Assembly: GCF_026262505.1 (NCBI RefSeq)
Contig: NC_067204.1
Span: forward strand, 12,542,522 to 12,606,521
Direction: 5' to 3'
DNA length: 64,000 nucleotides
Source: Trichomonas vaginalis G3
Lineage: Eukaryota > Parabasalia > Trichomonadida > Trichomonadidae
The translations under genes and the position numbers were made by a program. Within the stretch, counting starts at the first letter, position 1; the number at the start of each line of letters is the position of its first letter. Positions 46,486 to 53,806 of this stretch are shown piece by piece. The notes beneath the pieces were generated by a model. The model saw only the letters and a program-made list of their open reading frames with translations, was not told where the DNA came from and did not search any database.

Positions 46486-47447
46486 TAAAAATGACGAATT
46501 CAAACAAGGACCCTATGTTTCTAAAGCGACAAAGAAAGCACTCATGGTAAAAATCTTTAGTTCAACACCAAATGCTTGGTTTATGGATATCTTGGAAAAC
46601 ATTCCGAGAGTTAGAACAGATGGACCACCATACTGGCTAATATTTGTCGGTCAAACACAAGATACTGTGAAGCCATACCATTACAGTCCAAAAATATTTT
46701 AGATATCTTAGCAGCTTTGACAATATTCGTTGACAAATACCATCCAACAAAACTAACATCTGACTGTGAAAGTTCTTTCAAATCAGACGATATTAAAAAC
46801 TATCTGCGTTCAAAAAATGTAAACCAATATTTCATTGTCGACCAAAACCATTCTGCTCTTGGTGTCATTGACGGTTGTATAAAAATGTTAAGAGACTTAA
46901 ACCAACCACAAGGTGGTGAAGCAAATGAAATGTCATATGACGACAAGTATAGACACTTCTCCATGGCAAAGATGAGACAAGTTTTAAATATTTACAATAG
47001 CCGTAAACAAAAAGGTTTGGGAAACCACTCCCCGAAGAAATGAAAAACAACCCTGACTTAGAGAAAGACTATATATTTAATAATTTAGTCAAAAGAGACA
47101 AACAAGAAAGAATGCCGGGCTTCAAACTTCAGAAAGGTGACAAAGTAAAAATAGAAATACCTAAACGCGACCCATATGAAAATACTATTGACTATGACAA
47201 CAATGGGAACCCGACAGGTACTCACGTTCGTGTTCGTAAAAATAGAAGAAAGTATACAAGAGAATATTATGAAGTTTTAGGCAAACATGGCAAAATGTAC
47301 ACACTGCAAGCAGAAGATAAAACTACTATTGCCAGACCTCGTTTCAAACTTGTCAAAGTTCAAGGTGGTATACTTTCAAAGACAGTTCCTAACAAATATA
47401 AGACAACTCCTGACGAATATGCTAAAGAAGTGGAACATGACGACTAA
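46486..47447 (+). pseudogene. Maverick integrase (retroviral-type rve fold), broken
   Basis: Integrase of the c-integrase kind used by Mavericks to insert. Readable parts: YWLIFVG near 46,640, matching the first strand of the catalytic core; KLTSDCESSF near 46,750, with the second acidic position; and VDQNHSALGVIDGCIKMLRD in the place of the third. The later part (from about 47,040) is basic with a small beta-rich domain, as is normal at integrase C-termini (KLQKGDKVKIEIPKRDPY). Broken about twice. Its stop interleaves with that of the tail-fibre-like gene on the other strand. Confidence 0.7.
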
Positions 47448-49249
47448 GCATTTCTATACCATGCGTAAACTGTCATGTAAGGTGGCATGTAGTCTGTTCC
47501 ATTTCCTGTAGATGTTGTTGTAAAAGTATGTTGGTGGTTTCCAGTTGTATCTGTCCACATTCCATTCCAGTCTACTGGGTCGTTTGGAAAATGAGATCTT
47601 GACATAACTTGAATTTGCATTGAAGTCTGAGAAACAGTGTTATATCCTTGTTTGCAAACCCTATGACTATGGTTTCCATTAGAACTTGTTGTACCAGAAT
47701 GACTATGTGGTGGCAAGTTGTCGACAGATATCGTTTTACTTCCACCTGTTTCCTTTGAAGAGTTTGCACAATACAAAAACCTGTCGACTATTTGTTCCCA
47801 TGCACCAACACCAAACATTACTTGAGGACCTCTTGCTTCCATAGATGTATAAATAGAACCTACTGGGTTCATTAAATCAAACATATGAGATATTATAGGA
47901 TTGTCCCTTTTGAACTTAAAATATAGTGCAACTATTTCAGGTTTCTTCTGGTTTGTGTCAGAATATTTTTTATAATATAATCTTATGTTTTCAGGGTAGG
48001 TAAAATCTTGACTATAATATTTATTTTTGTCATCTATATAATAGTATACTATTCTCGTTTTTTCTATTGCATTATATCTTTTATATCTATAATATTCTAA
48101 ATATAATGTTTGCTTTTGTTCATCTGCGTGTAGTGTTCCGTCTTCAGCACCATAGTCATAATAATATGGTGCCGGAGCTGGGTCAGGCAATGTCATATCT
48201 GCCATTTCATAAACTCGGAAATATTTTTTTTGTTCGTCTCCATATAAGTTTAAGTAGCAGTTGTTGTCTAATGGAACTTTAACTTGTGTACCATCGTTCT
48301 TTTTATAGCTTACATACATTTCATTGTTATTTTTCGGAATGAGTTTATACCGTATACCATTTTTTAAGGAATGTACAAACTCCCATCTAAAATATTTGTT
48401 TTCTTCATAGATAGAAAAGTCACCAACAATAGTTTCAATATTTTTTGTTGTTCCAACTAAACTTTGGTATATTTCATTGACATATGTTTTATCTGCTTTT
48501 GTCTCTAATGTTTCTTGTAAGTTTGTAATATTTGCAATGGTATGTGTATGTCCAACGTCACTTTTCCTGTTTAAGGTTTCTTGTAAGTTTGTAATATTTG
48601 CAATGGTATGTGTATGTCCAACGGCACTTTTCCTGTTTAAGGTTTCTTGTAAGTTTGTAATATTTGCAATGGTATGTGTATGGTTCTTGTCGGCTTTAAG
48701 GTCTAAACATCCTGAAACCCATCCTGTATCGGCTTTAGTTTTTAAAATCTTTGACGTCCATTCATGATACCATTCAACCCTTTCTTTAATTTCATTGTCT
48801 TTTTCATCCACATATTCCTTATCTGCCTTCTTCACTAACGCACTAGCCACACATGCTAACTCATCGTCAACATATGTTTTATCTGCTTTCTTTTCAACAT
48901 CCTCTTTCGTTGCATATGTTGCATCTGCTCTGTCATGTTCTTCTTGAACTTTTTCAATGACATACTCTTTGTCAGCTTTGTTGTCAACATCTGCTTTCAA
49001 AAGAAGTTCTTTTATAGGTTTCTCGTTTAAGGTTCCTTTTGTTGGATTTATACAAACAGTATGGTTCTTGTTGTCTTGAAACAGAAACTCATCTGTCATT
49101 GGGTTTAATGTCAGTTTTAAGCTTCCTTCTTTCAATGACTCAGATATCTTAGAATAGTTTGAAAAGTTTGTTGTGTTCTTATTTAGAGCTTGTATAATGA
49201 GTTGTCGGTTGTGTTGTATTTCTCTCATAGACGCTGTTTCATTTGACAT
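47444..49249 (-). CDS. Tail-fibre-like protein with phage collar (receptor-binding) domain
   Basis: A 601-aa open gene. Residues about 85-175 have repeated KADK.YVDEK motifs, the typical trimeric shaft pattern of phage tail fibres. Residues about 190-265 hold three repeats of about 22 aa built on GHTHTIANITNLQETLNRK. The middle is a beta-rich tyrosine-rich region. The last 140 residues match phage collar/gp10-like C-terminal domains: MNPVGSIYTSMEARGPQVMF, GVGAWEQIVDRFL, SVDNLPPHSHSG, then YMPPYMTVYAWYRNA. Histidine pairs (HSHS, NHSH, NHQH) resemble metal-binding sites in trimeric fibre tips. A role in attachment is inferred. Stops tail to tail with the integrase. Confidence 0.8.
   Translation of the reverse strand: MSNETASMREIQHNRQLIIQALNKNTTNFSNYSKISESLKEGSLKLTLNPMTDEFLFQDNKNHTVCINPTKGTLNEKPIKELLLKADVDNKADKEYVIEKVQEEHDRADATYATKEDVEKKADKTYVDDELACVASALVKKADKEYVDEKDNEIKERVEWYHEWTSKILKTKADTGWVSGCLDLKADKNHTHTIANITNLQETLNRKSAVGHTHTIANITNLQETLNRKSDVGHTHTIANITNLQETLETKADKTYVNEIYQSLVGTTKNIETIVGDFSIYEENKYFRWEFVHSLKNGIRYKLIPKNNNEMYVSYKKNDGTQVKVPLDNNCYLNLYGDEQKKYFRVYEMADMTLPDPAPAPYYYDYGAEDGTLHADEQKQTLYLEYYRYKRYNAIEKTRIVYYYIDDKNKYYSQDFTYPENIRLYYKKYSDTNQKKPEIVALYFKFKRDNPIISHMFDLMNPVGSIYTSMEARGPQVMFGVGAWEQIVDRFLYCANSSKETGGSKTISVDNLPPHSHSGTTSSNGNHSHRVCKQGYNTVSQTSMQIQVMSRSHFPNDPVDWNGMWTDTTGNHQHTFTTTSTGNGTDYMPPYMTVYAWYRNA
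48500..48690 (-). repeat. Three-unit internal repeat in the fibre gene
   Basis: Two near-identical units of 69 bases and one less complete unit, each encoding HTHTIANITNLQETL. It is a length-variable shaft segment. Confidence 0.85.
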
Positions 49250-49267
49250 TTTTATTCTAGATAAAAT
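49250..49267. promoter_or_regulatory. 18-bp two-way leader between divergent genes
   Basis: Only 18 bases (TTTATTCTAGATAAAAT-like) separate the start codons of the fibre gene (minus) and the capsid-like gene (plus). It reads as TTTTATCTAGAATAAAA in one direction and TTTTATTCTAGATAAAA in the other, nearly self-complementary, so it may serve both. Confidence 0.55.
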
Positions 49268-50116
49268 ATGCTTCCAATAGAAAAGGAAACTTCTAGAGTT
49301 GCTACAACTAAACCATTAGATGAACTTTTTACGAATGTCGGTCAAAAGTTTGAGACAGAGACCGTAAAGCATGAAGGCTATCGTTTTGACTACCCGTTAA
49401 GATGGCTAAGAGACCCATCCGTCACAAAAGCTATTGGCTTTCGTAGAATGAAGTTCATTTCAGAAGCCATACATGGTTTCCCATTTACGGTCGGTTTTGA
49501 AGTTCGATACTATAACAAAGAAAAACGTACGTATGAGAAATTTGAACAGGGAAAACTTTTACAAGTTAGTTTGCTTGTAAACTTAGAAACAACTCTTCAA
49601 GCTTTTCAAGAAAAAATAAACGATATCTATCTCGAATATGCAAAACAGTACAACATTGACGAAGGAGAGTACCATCTCGATATTGTTTATGACAGGAAAA
49701 ATGCAACTGTTAAAATCAACAGAATAGAAGACCTTGGAGAAAACGTTTATATTTCTACAAAATATAACAACTTGGCATGGTATAGATTTTTGAGGATGTT
49801 AAATCAGCCTGCAGAATATCCAGTACACCCGGACTTTTATGAAGTCGAAAACCCTAATGGAACATATGAAAATGTTTTCGACTCAGATGCTATTATCGTT
49901 CATGCTTCATTTTCTGGCGCCCAAAACTCTTTTTTATGCTTGGCAAATGACTTTTACGAAAAACCTACAAAGCTATATGAACCACCAAGTGGAAGTATTT
50001 CAGACTTTCAAGTATGGTTTACAACAGATGGAAGAAAGAGAATAGTTCCATTATACCATGCGTTTTACTTAGAACTTAGTTTCATATACAACTACTATCG
50101 AACGGTAAAAATATAA
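49268..50116 (+). CDS. Capsid-like protein, paralog of 42,194-43,054
   Basis: A 282-aa open gene homologous end to end to the 286-aa protein at 42,194. Conserved blocks: RFDYPLRWLRDPSVTKAIGF, YRFLRMLNQPAEYP, HASFSGAQNSFLCLANDFYE, ISDFQVWFTTDGR and LYHAFYLELSFIYNY. Divergence is far greater than among the copies of the other paralog, so this is an old duplication kept in the element. Candidate second minor capsid or vertex protein, by inference. It ends 4 bases from the stop of the convergent 80-aa gene. Confidence 0.55.
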   Translation: MLPIEKETSRVATTKPLDELFTNVGQKFETETVKHEGYRFDYPLRWLRDPSVTKAIGFRRMKFISEAIHGFPFTVGFEVRYYNKEKRTYEKFEQGKLLQVSLLVNLETTLQAFQEKINDIYLEYAKQYNIDEGEYHLDIVYDRKNATVKINRIEDLGENVYISTKYNNLAWYRFLRMLNQPAEYPVHPDFYEVENPNGTYENVFDSDAIIVHASFSGAQNSFLCLANDFYEKPTKLYEPPSGSISDFQVWFTTDGRKRIVPLYHAFYLELSFIYNYYRTVKI

Positions 50117-50120
50117 TTTT

Positions 50121-50363
50121 TTAATACGGTTGAGGTGTTGGATTTGGTTGCCAACTAGACTGTGGTGCAGGTTCAGGCTGTTGTATAACAGGAGCTTGTT
50201 CTTCTGGTTCAGGGTCTTTAGGTATAATACCAACGAACTGACCTACTCTTTTACCAATATTTTTGACACCGTTCCAAATTCCTCTTCCGACAGATTTTAT
50301 TCCATTCCATATACCTCTTCCAACATTTCGAAAGAAGTTTCCAATACTACTGAAGAAACCCAT
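50121..50363 (-). CDS. Small amphipathic glycine-rich protein, 80 aa
   Basis: Begins MGFFSSIGNFFRNVGRGIWN and continues with a second GIKSVGRGIWNGVKNIGKRV repeat. The first 45 residues form a basic amphipathic segment with two tandem units of about 11 aa; the last 30 are rich in P and Q. It resembles membrane-active or DNA-condensing minor virion proteins. Shares the MG-F start and glycine-rich helix plan with the 133-aa protein at 46,073. Standard leader TTTTTACATATAGTAAA before ATG. Confidence 0.6.
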   Translation of the reverse strand: MGFFSSIGNFFRNVGRGIWNGIKSVGRGIWNGVKNIGKRVGQFVGIIPKDPEPEEQAPVIQQPEPAPQSSWQPNPTPQPY

Positions 50364-50382
50364 TTTACTATATGTAAAAATC
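50364..50382 (-). promoter_or_regulatory. Maverick gene leader, TTTTTA-TATA class
   Basis: Coding strand TTTTTACATATAGTAAAATG with the start codon; close match to 43,055-43,073. It fills the whole gap to the next gene's stop. Confidence 0.6.
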
Positions 50383-50744
50383 TAATGTCCGCCTAGTCTC
50401 TTACGTTTCCTGTTGAGTTCCATAGCATTCTTTAACTGGAGCTCATACATTCTGTTTCTCCTCTGGTAGAAAACATACTCTGGGTCAACTCCTGTGTTCG
50501 CGTCATCTGCATAGAGTTGTTTATATCCCACTTCAGGGTTTGTATAAAACTCTTTCCATCTCATATTTGCATACCATGGTGGCAAACCTAACGCAGCGTC
50601 ATTTGACATGGCAGTTTGCATTTGTACATCTGTTGGCACTTGACCATAGTTTGCCATTGCAGTTTGTATTCTAACTTCATTTGGAATATTCTCTGGGTTT
50701 GGTTGTCCAGGTTGCTGTGCATTCGCTAAGTTCTGTGCGTCCAT
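50382..50744 (-). CDS. Unidentified 120-aa protein
   Basis: An open gene with two imperfect repeats near the start (VRIQTAMANYGQVPTDVQMQ and TAMSND), a central part with LPPWYANMRWKEFYTNPEVG, and a basic C-terminus (ELNRKRKRLGGH). No family recognised. The closing basic patch may bind DNA or act as a nuclear signal. It sits in a same-strand row of small genes and has the shared leader type. Confidence 0.55.
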   Translation of the reverse strand: MDAQNLANAQQPGQPNPENIPNEVRIQTAMANYGQVPTDVQMQTAMSNDAALGLPPWYANMRWKEFYTNPEVGYKQLYADDANTGVDPEYVFYQRRNRMYELQLKNAMELNRKRKRLGGH

Positions 50745-50760
50745 TTAATATTAGATAAAA
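50745..50760 (-). promoter_or_regulatory. Maverick gene leader, TTTTTA-TATA class
   Basis: Coding strand TTTTTATCTAATATTAAATG including the start codon. Confidence 0.55.
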
Positions 50761-50767
50761 ATATCTC

Positions 50768-50899
50768 TTACGAGTACATATACTGAACATTTGCAGGCAT
50801 CGGTTCATCTTCATATTCTCTGTACTTTTCTGCCACGTCAAAGAAATAGATGACACAATGGAAAAAACCTAAAACAAGTAGTCCTATTTCAAACCACAT
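50768..50899 (-). CDS. Tiny single-span membrane protein, 43 aa
   Basis: Reads MWFEIGLLVLGFFHCVIYFF followed by an acidic tail with DVAEKYREYEDEP and MPANVQYMYS. The first twenty residues are one clear membrane helix. Its start codon lies inside the last codons of the methyltransferase gene, which it overlaps by 16 bases in another frame. Its stop falls just before the leader of the next gene. Small membrane proteins are frequent in such viruses. The fit between gene neighbours supports a real gene, although it is short. Confidence 0.5.
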   Translation of the reverse strand: MWFEIGLLVLGFFHCVIYFFDVAEKYREYEDEPMPANVQYMYS

Positions 50900-51702
50900 T
50901 TACTTACCAATAAAATTTCTTTGTTATGACACTTTCTCCGGTTTATAGGACCTCTCTCATATTCTATCTTGTCATATCTAAACTCATAGTCATGTATGTC
51001 CTCTAACCATCTCATAACGGTTTCCAAACCACTTTTATCGGATGTAAAGTAAAAGCATGGACAGTTATGTAAAACGTCTAAAGTTTCTAAAGAGTCTCTC
51101 AAAGTCCAGTCTACTTGGTATTGAAAATCCCATGTGTTATAGAACGGCGGGTCCACTATAAAGAAAACATTTTCCTTGTCTTTATATTTTTCATACAACT
51201 CTGTCCAATGACATCTCACAAACTCTATACCCTCAGTATATTTTTCTATGTTCTTTTTGAAAACCTTTGTATAGTTAAGATATAAAACTTTTGACATAAG
51301 TGTTTCAATGTCATGAACTCTTATAGAACCACTATATAATAGTCTAGCAGATATACTATCCCAGTCTATATATTCTGCTTTTTTCAAAACCTCTCTCACA
51401 ATATCTTTCTTATCTAATGGTATACTTTCCATCTTACCTATAGGTATCTTTTCTTTCAACTCACTCAATATTTTGTTTGTGTCTGGTATATGTTTGAGAC
51501 GGTTCATATAGTTGTCGAAGTCATTGCATATAATCTTTGAGTCAGGAAATACAGTATGGCACAAATGGGATATATAGAAACTTCCACCGAACAAATCTAC
51601 AAATGTTAGACCATTCGGTAGTTTCTTAAGTTCTCTCAATAGAATATCTTTACATCTACTCTTATTTCCAAAGAAGGGTAACGGTGGTTTTGTAAAATTC
51701 AT
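50884..51702 (-). CDS. D12-class DNA adenine methyltransferase (Dam-like)
   Basis: Predicted to methylate adenine N6 in DNA. The start chosen is 51,702 (272 aa) because it carries the shared leader and begins MNFTKPPLPFFGNKSR; a longer frame would read into the terminal repeat. Residues 8-15 (PFFGNKSR) are the D12 first motif, VDLFGGS near 38-44 and the ICNDFD block bind the cofactor, and VDPPFYN near 190 is the catalytic motif of the DPPY type. It is the outermost gene before the right terminal repeat. Could mark the element's own DNA or act against host controls; that is inference. Confidence 0.85.
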   Translation of the reverse strand: MNFTKPPLPFFGNKSRCKDILLRELKKLPNGLTFVDLFGGSFYISHLCHTVFPDSKIICNDFDNYMNRLKHIPDTNKILSELKEKIPIGKMESIPLDKKDIVREVLKKAEYIDWDSISARLLYSGSIRVHDIETLMSKVLYLNYTKVFKKNIEKYTEGIEFVRCHWTELYEKYKDKENVFFIVDPPFYNTWDFQYQVDWTLRDSLETLDVLHNCPCFYFTSDKSGLETVMRWLEDIHDYEFRYDKIEYERGPINRRKCHNKEILLVSKCGLK

Positions 51703-51720
51703 TTTATATATATAATAAAA
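51703..51720 (-). promoter_or_regulatory. Leader of methyltransferase gene
   Basis: Coding strand TTTTTATTATATATATAAA before ATG. It supports the start at 51,702 rather than an upstream one. Confidence 0.6.
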
Positions 51721-51754
51721 ATGTTTTTTCCTGAAAAGTGACAGAAAAGTGACT

Positions 51755-51802
51755 GGGGCTAGAGGGCACGAAGTGCCTGGAAGCCCCAATACCTTTTTTT
51801 TT
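51755..51802 (-). repeat. Terminal inverted repeat of Maverick, right end, with hairpin
   Basis: Outer arms GGGGCT (51,755-51,760) and AGCCCC (51,782-51,787); inner arms GGCAC (51,765-51,769) and GTGCC (51,773-51,777) around GAA; then AATACC and a T-run to 51,802. Reverse-complemented it aligns with 2,757-2,808. In the inner stem a G-C pair of the left end is an A-T pair here, so pairing is kept although bases differ. Confidence 0.85.
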
Positions 51803-51922
51803 CATACCAGCTAATGAAGGTTGACTTGGTTTAGTTTGGAAACTAAACTTTGGTTTTGGTTTATCTTCAGTTTTTGGTTTTTCTTCTTCTATCGGTTTTT
51901 CGTCACTTTTCGGTTCCTCTGA
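51803..51922 (-). mobile_element. Maverick fragment, right flank of the nested insertion
   Basis: Continues the charged-protein gene that is cut at 2,756: begins CATACCAGCTAATGAAGG and encodes SLAGM, PKPKF and EKPIEEEKPK as in 45,297-45,881. Similarity to that gene ends at about 51,922, where CTF18 coding sequence starts. There is no terminal repeat at this boundary, so this is a truncated element edge. Confidence 0.8.
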
Positions 51923-53329
51923 CTTTCTCATATTTTACTTCTAGCAGGCCCTCCTGGATCTGGTAAGACTACTCTTATCCGTATTATTGCAAAACATTGC
52001 GGATTTCATACAGTTGAATTAAATGCTTCAGATGATGCATCAGTTGACAGAAATCAAATGATTCTCCAAAACCAACTTAATTTTGAACCCGTTTTTGGAG
52101 CAAAAACCAAGCCATTGATGGTTTTTGAAGAATTAGATGGAATTGGAACAATTAGCGACAGTGTTCTGAAGGCGATCACTGGAAATGCTAGCCGTCCAGT
52201 TGTCATCATTGTGAACGATGGTTACGCTCAAAGTCTTAAGAATATTCGCTCAATTGCAACTTTCATCAAATTACCACCTCCAAATTCTACGCAATTCAAA
52301 GAACGAATAAGATATATTTGCAAGAATGAAGAAATCGATATTTCTACGCAAGCAATTAACGAAGTTGCCGAGATTTCGAAATACGATATTCGCACTGCCT
52401 TAAATACCATTAGTTTCTTAAGAGCAAGGCAGCCGATATCAGCAGATACAGTTCATCTCCTTCCTGTTGGCCTGAAGAACTCTTCTCTCACTCCTTTCGA
52501 CGTTTGGACAACTTTATTTACTGCGAGCAAGTCGTTTAAGGATTGTGCGAACGAAGTTGAGATCTTTGGCAACACAAGACTTATTTCTACCGGTATTCTC
52601 GAGAATCTTGAGAATATAAGAAACGCAGATCCGACAAGAAAAAGATTAGTCGAAATGTTCGATAATCTTTGTTACGCTGATGTTCTAGGAGACTCAGAAG
52701 CATCAGATATGGCCATTGCAAGCTGTTCCAAGCTTTGTGGTGTTCAAAATGTTGGAAGAAACATCGCATTTCCAACTTCTTCACTCGGATTCGAAGGATC
52801 TATGAGGTCAACTGCCAATTCATCGATGCTGAAGAACCCTGTGTTCAGAACTGGCATTGATGTATATCGTAGAATCCTTTGTTTGCCACAAGAACAAATT
52901 AATTATGTCATCAATAGGCAAGGAGAGTCATTAAGGAAAAGAATCACTGCTATGCATCAATGCATTAAGATTTCTTATAAGAAGAATGCATTTGGACACT
53001 ATACTTCCGTTCCTGATGTTGATAATATTATTGGTTTGAATAATTTCTCAATAAATAACTTAACAAAGTACAGAGAATGTATTCAAACTGAGATTGAATC
53101 ACAGGGATCACTTCTAAAAGAACTTTCCATTACAGGAACTCGTATTCAGGATAAACTTGGCAAATCACAGAGAAGAGATCCAATCAGAAACTTCTGGGGT
53201 GAAGAAATGGACTTAACCCAAACTCAGGAAACCCAAAGAAACACAGGTGGCCTCAAATTTACTTATAATGAAGGTTTCACCAACGCTGTAAGAAGAAAAG
53301 TCTTGGTTCAGAGAATTTTAATGGTCTAA
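51923..53329 (+). CDS. CTF18: CTF18 clamp-loader subunit, 5' part missing
   Basis: Ctf18 heads an alternative RFC complex that loads PCNA and supports sister-chromatid cohesion in the nucleus. The frame opens at the Maverick edge and runs 468 codons. Seen in order: LLLAGPPGSGKTTL (Walker A, 51,935-51,976), LMVFEELDG (Walker B), VIIVNDGY (sensor 1), KYDIRTALNTISFLR (AAA+ lid), VGLKNSSLTPFDVW, and the family's C-terminal FTYNEGFTNAVRRKVLVQRI. Family members are usually longer, with several hundred residues before Walker A; these are absent here and replaced by Maverick DNA. An in-frame stop lies just inside the Maverick side (51,920), so no read-in from it. Either a gene broken by insertion or a false join. 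Confidence 0.85.
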   Translation, partial: LSHILLLAGPPGSGKTTLIRIIAKHCGFHTVELNASDDASVDRNQMILQNQLNFEPVFGAKTKPLMVFEELDGIGTISDSVLKAITGNASRPVVIIVNDGYAQSLKNIRSIATFIKLPPPNSTQFKERIRYICKNEEIDISTQAINEVAEISKYDIRTALNTISFLRARQPISADTVHLLPVGLKNSSLTPFDVWTTLFTASKSFKDCANEVEIFGNTRLISTGILENLENIRNADPTRKRLVEMFDNLCYADVLGDSEASDMAIASCSKLCGVQNVGRNIAFPTSSLGFEGSMRSTANSSMLKNPVFRTGIDVYRRILCLPQEQINYVINRQGESLRKRITAMHQCIKISYKKNAFGHYTSVPDVDNIIGLNNFSINNLTKYRECIQTEIESQGSLLKELSITGTRIQDKLGKSQRRDPIRNFWGEEMDLTQTQETQRNTGGLKFTYNEGFTNAVRRKVLVQRILMV

Positions 53330-53806
53330 TATATCTTGTTTTTATATCATTATTTTTTTGTCTTTATATTATGAATACGTTATAGAATAAAAGAATTATA
53401 TTAAACAAGTCTTTTATGATTGAGTTGAAATTTGTTTTTCTATTAAATGGTTTATATCTATGAAATAAGAGATTACAATTGAGAAATGTAGTTCAAAAAA
53501 GATTACACTATCGGATTCAGTCTTAAAAAGCATTCAGGTAATTCATAAATAATCAAAAAATGGAAAACAAATAGTTTATATATATAAGAGTTTTGGAACA
53601 AAGTCTTCAAAGACTCTCTCAAGTAGTCTTTGAAGACTTTCTTTTTCAATCAAATACTGATTGAAGACTTAGTTTCACATTTGAAGTATTTGTACGGATT
53701 TTGTATCTCATGATACTAATAAAGGAATGAGTTTGAATAAAAAAAGTGGCATTTAGTTTACTATTTCTTTTTTCAATATAAAATAATTATATCGGAAAAA
53801 GAATTA
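53330..53806. other. Intergenic, with two hairpins
   Basis: No gene seen. Perfect inverted repeat AAAGTCTTCAAAGACT (53,600-53,615) with its complement at 53,625-53,640, followed by a smaller one, TTCAATCA (53,645-53,652) and TGATTGAA (53,658-53,665). They lie between two convergent genes and share the element TTGAAGACTT, repeated again at 53,662-53,671. Confidence 0.7.

Larger units (their letters stand above)
39206..51802. mobile_element. Maverick/Polinton, right part, mostly clean, ending in terminal repeat
   Basis: The best preserved element DNA in the window. It carries two KilA-N genes, two capsid-like paralogs, protein-primed polymerase, integrase, four small virion-like or unknown proteins, tail-fibre-like protein, D12 methyltransferase and a 43-aa membrane protein. 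It ends at right in a terminal repeat that matches the one at 2,757. Most genes are open; the polymerase and integrase are broken, with about three breaks in all. Gene content fits the Maverick family of trichomonads; the open frames suggest a young element. It is not whole as it stands, because the left module next to it is heavily broken. Confidence 0.8.

Noticed and set aside
51703-51789. Upstream extension of the methyltransferase (start near 51,789)
   Set aside because: It would read through the terminal hairpin; the shared leader and the family's N-terminus place the start at 51,702.
51704-51931. 75-codon minus-strand gene spanning the right element end
   Set aside because: It is a chance fusion of the cut charged-protein gene with terminal-repeat sequence.
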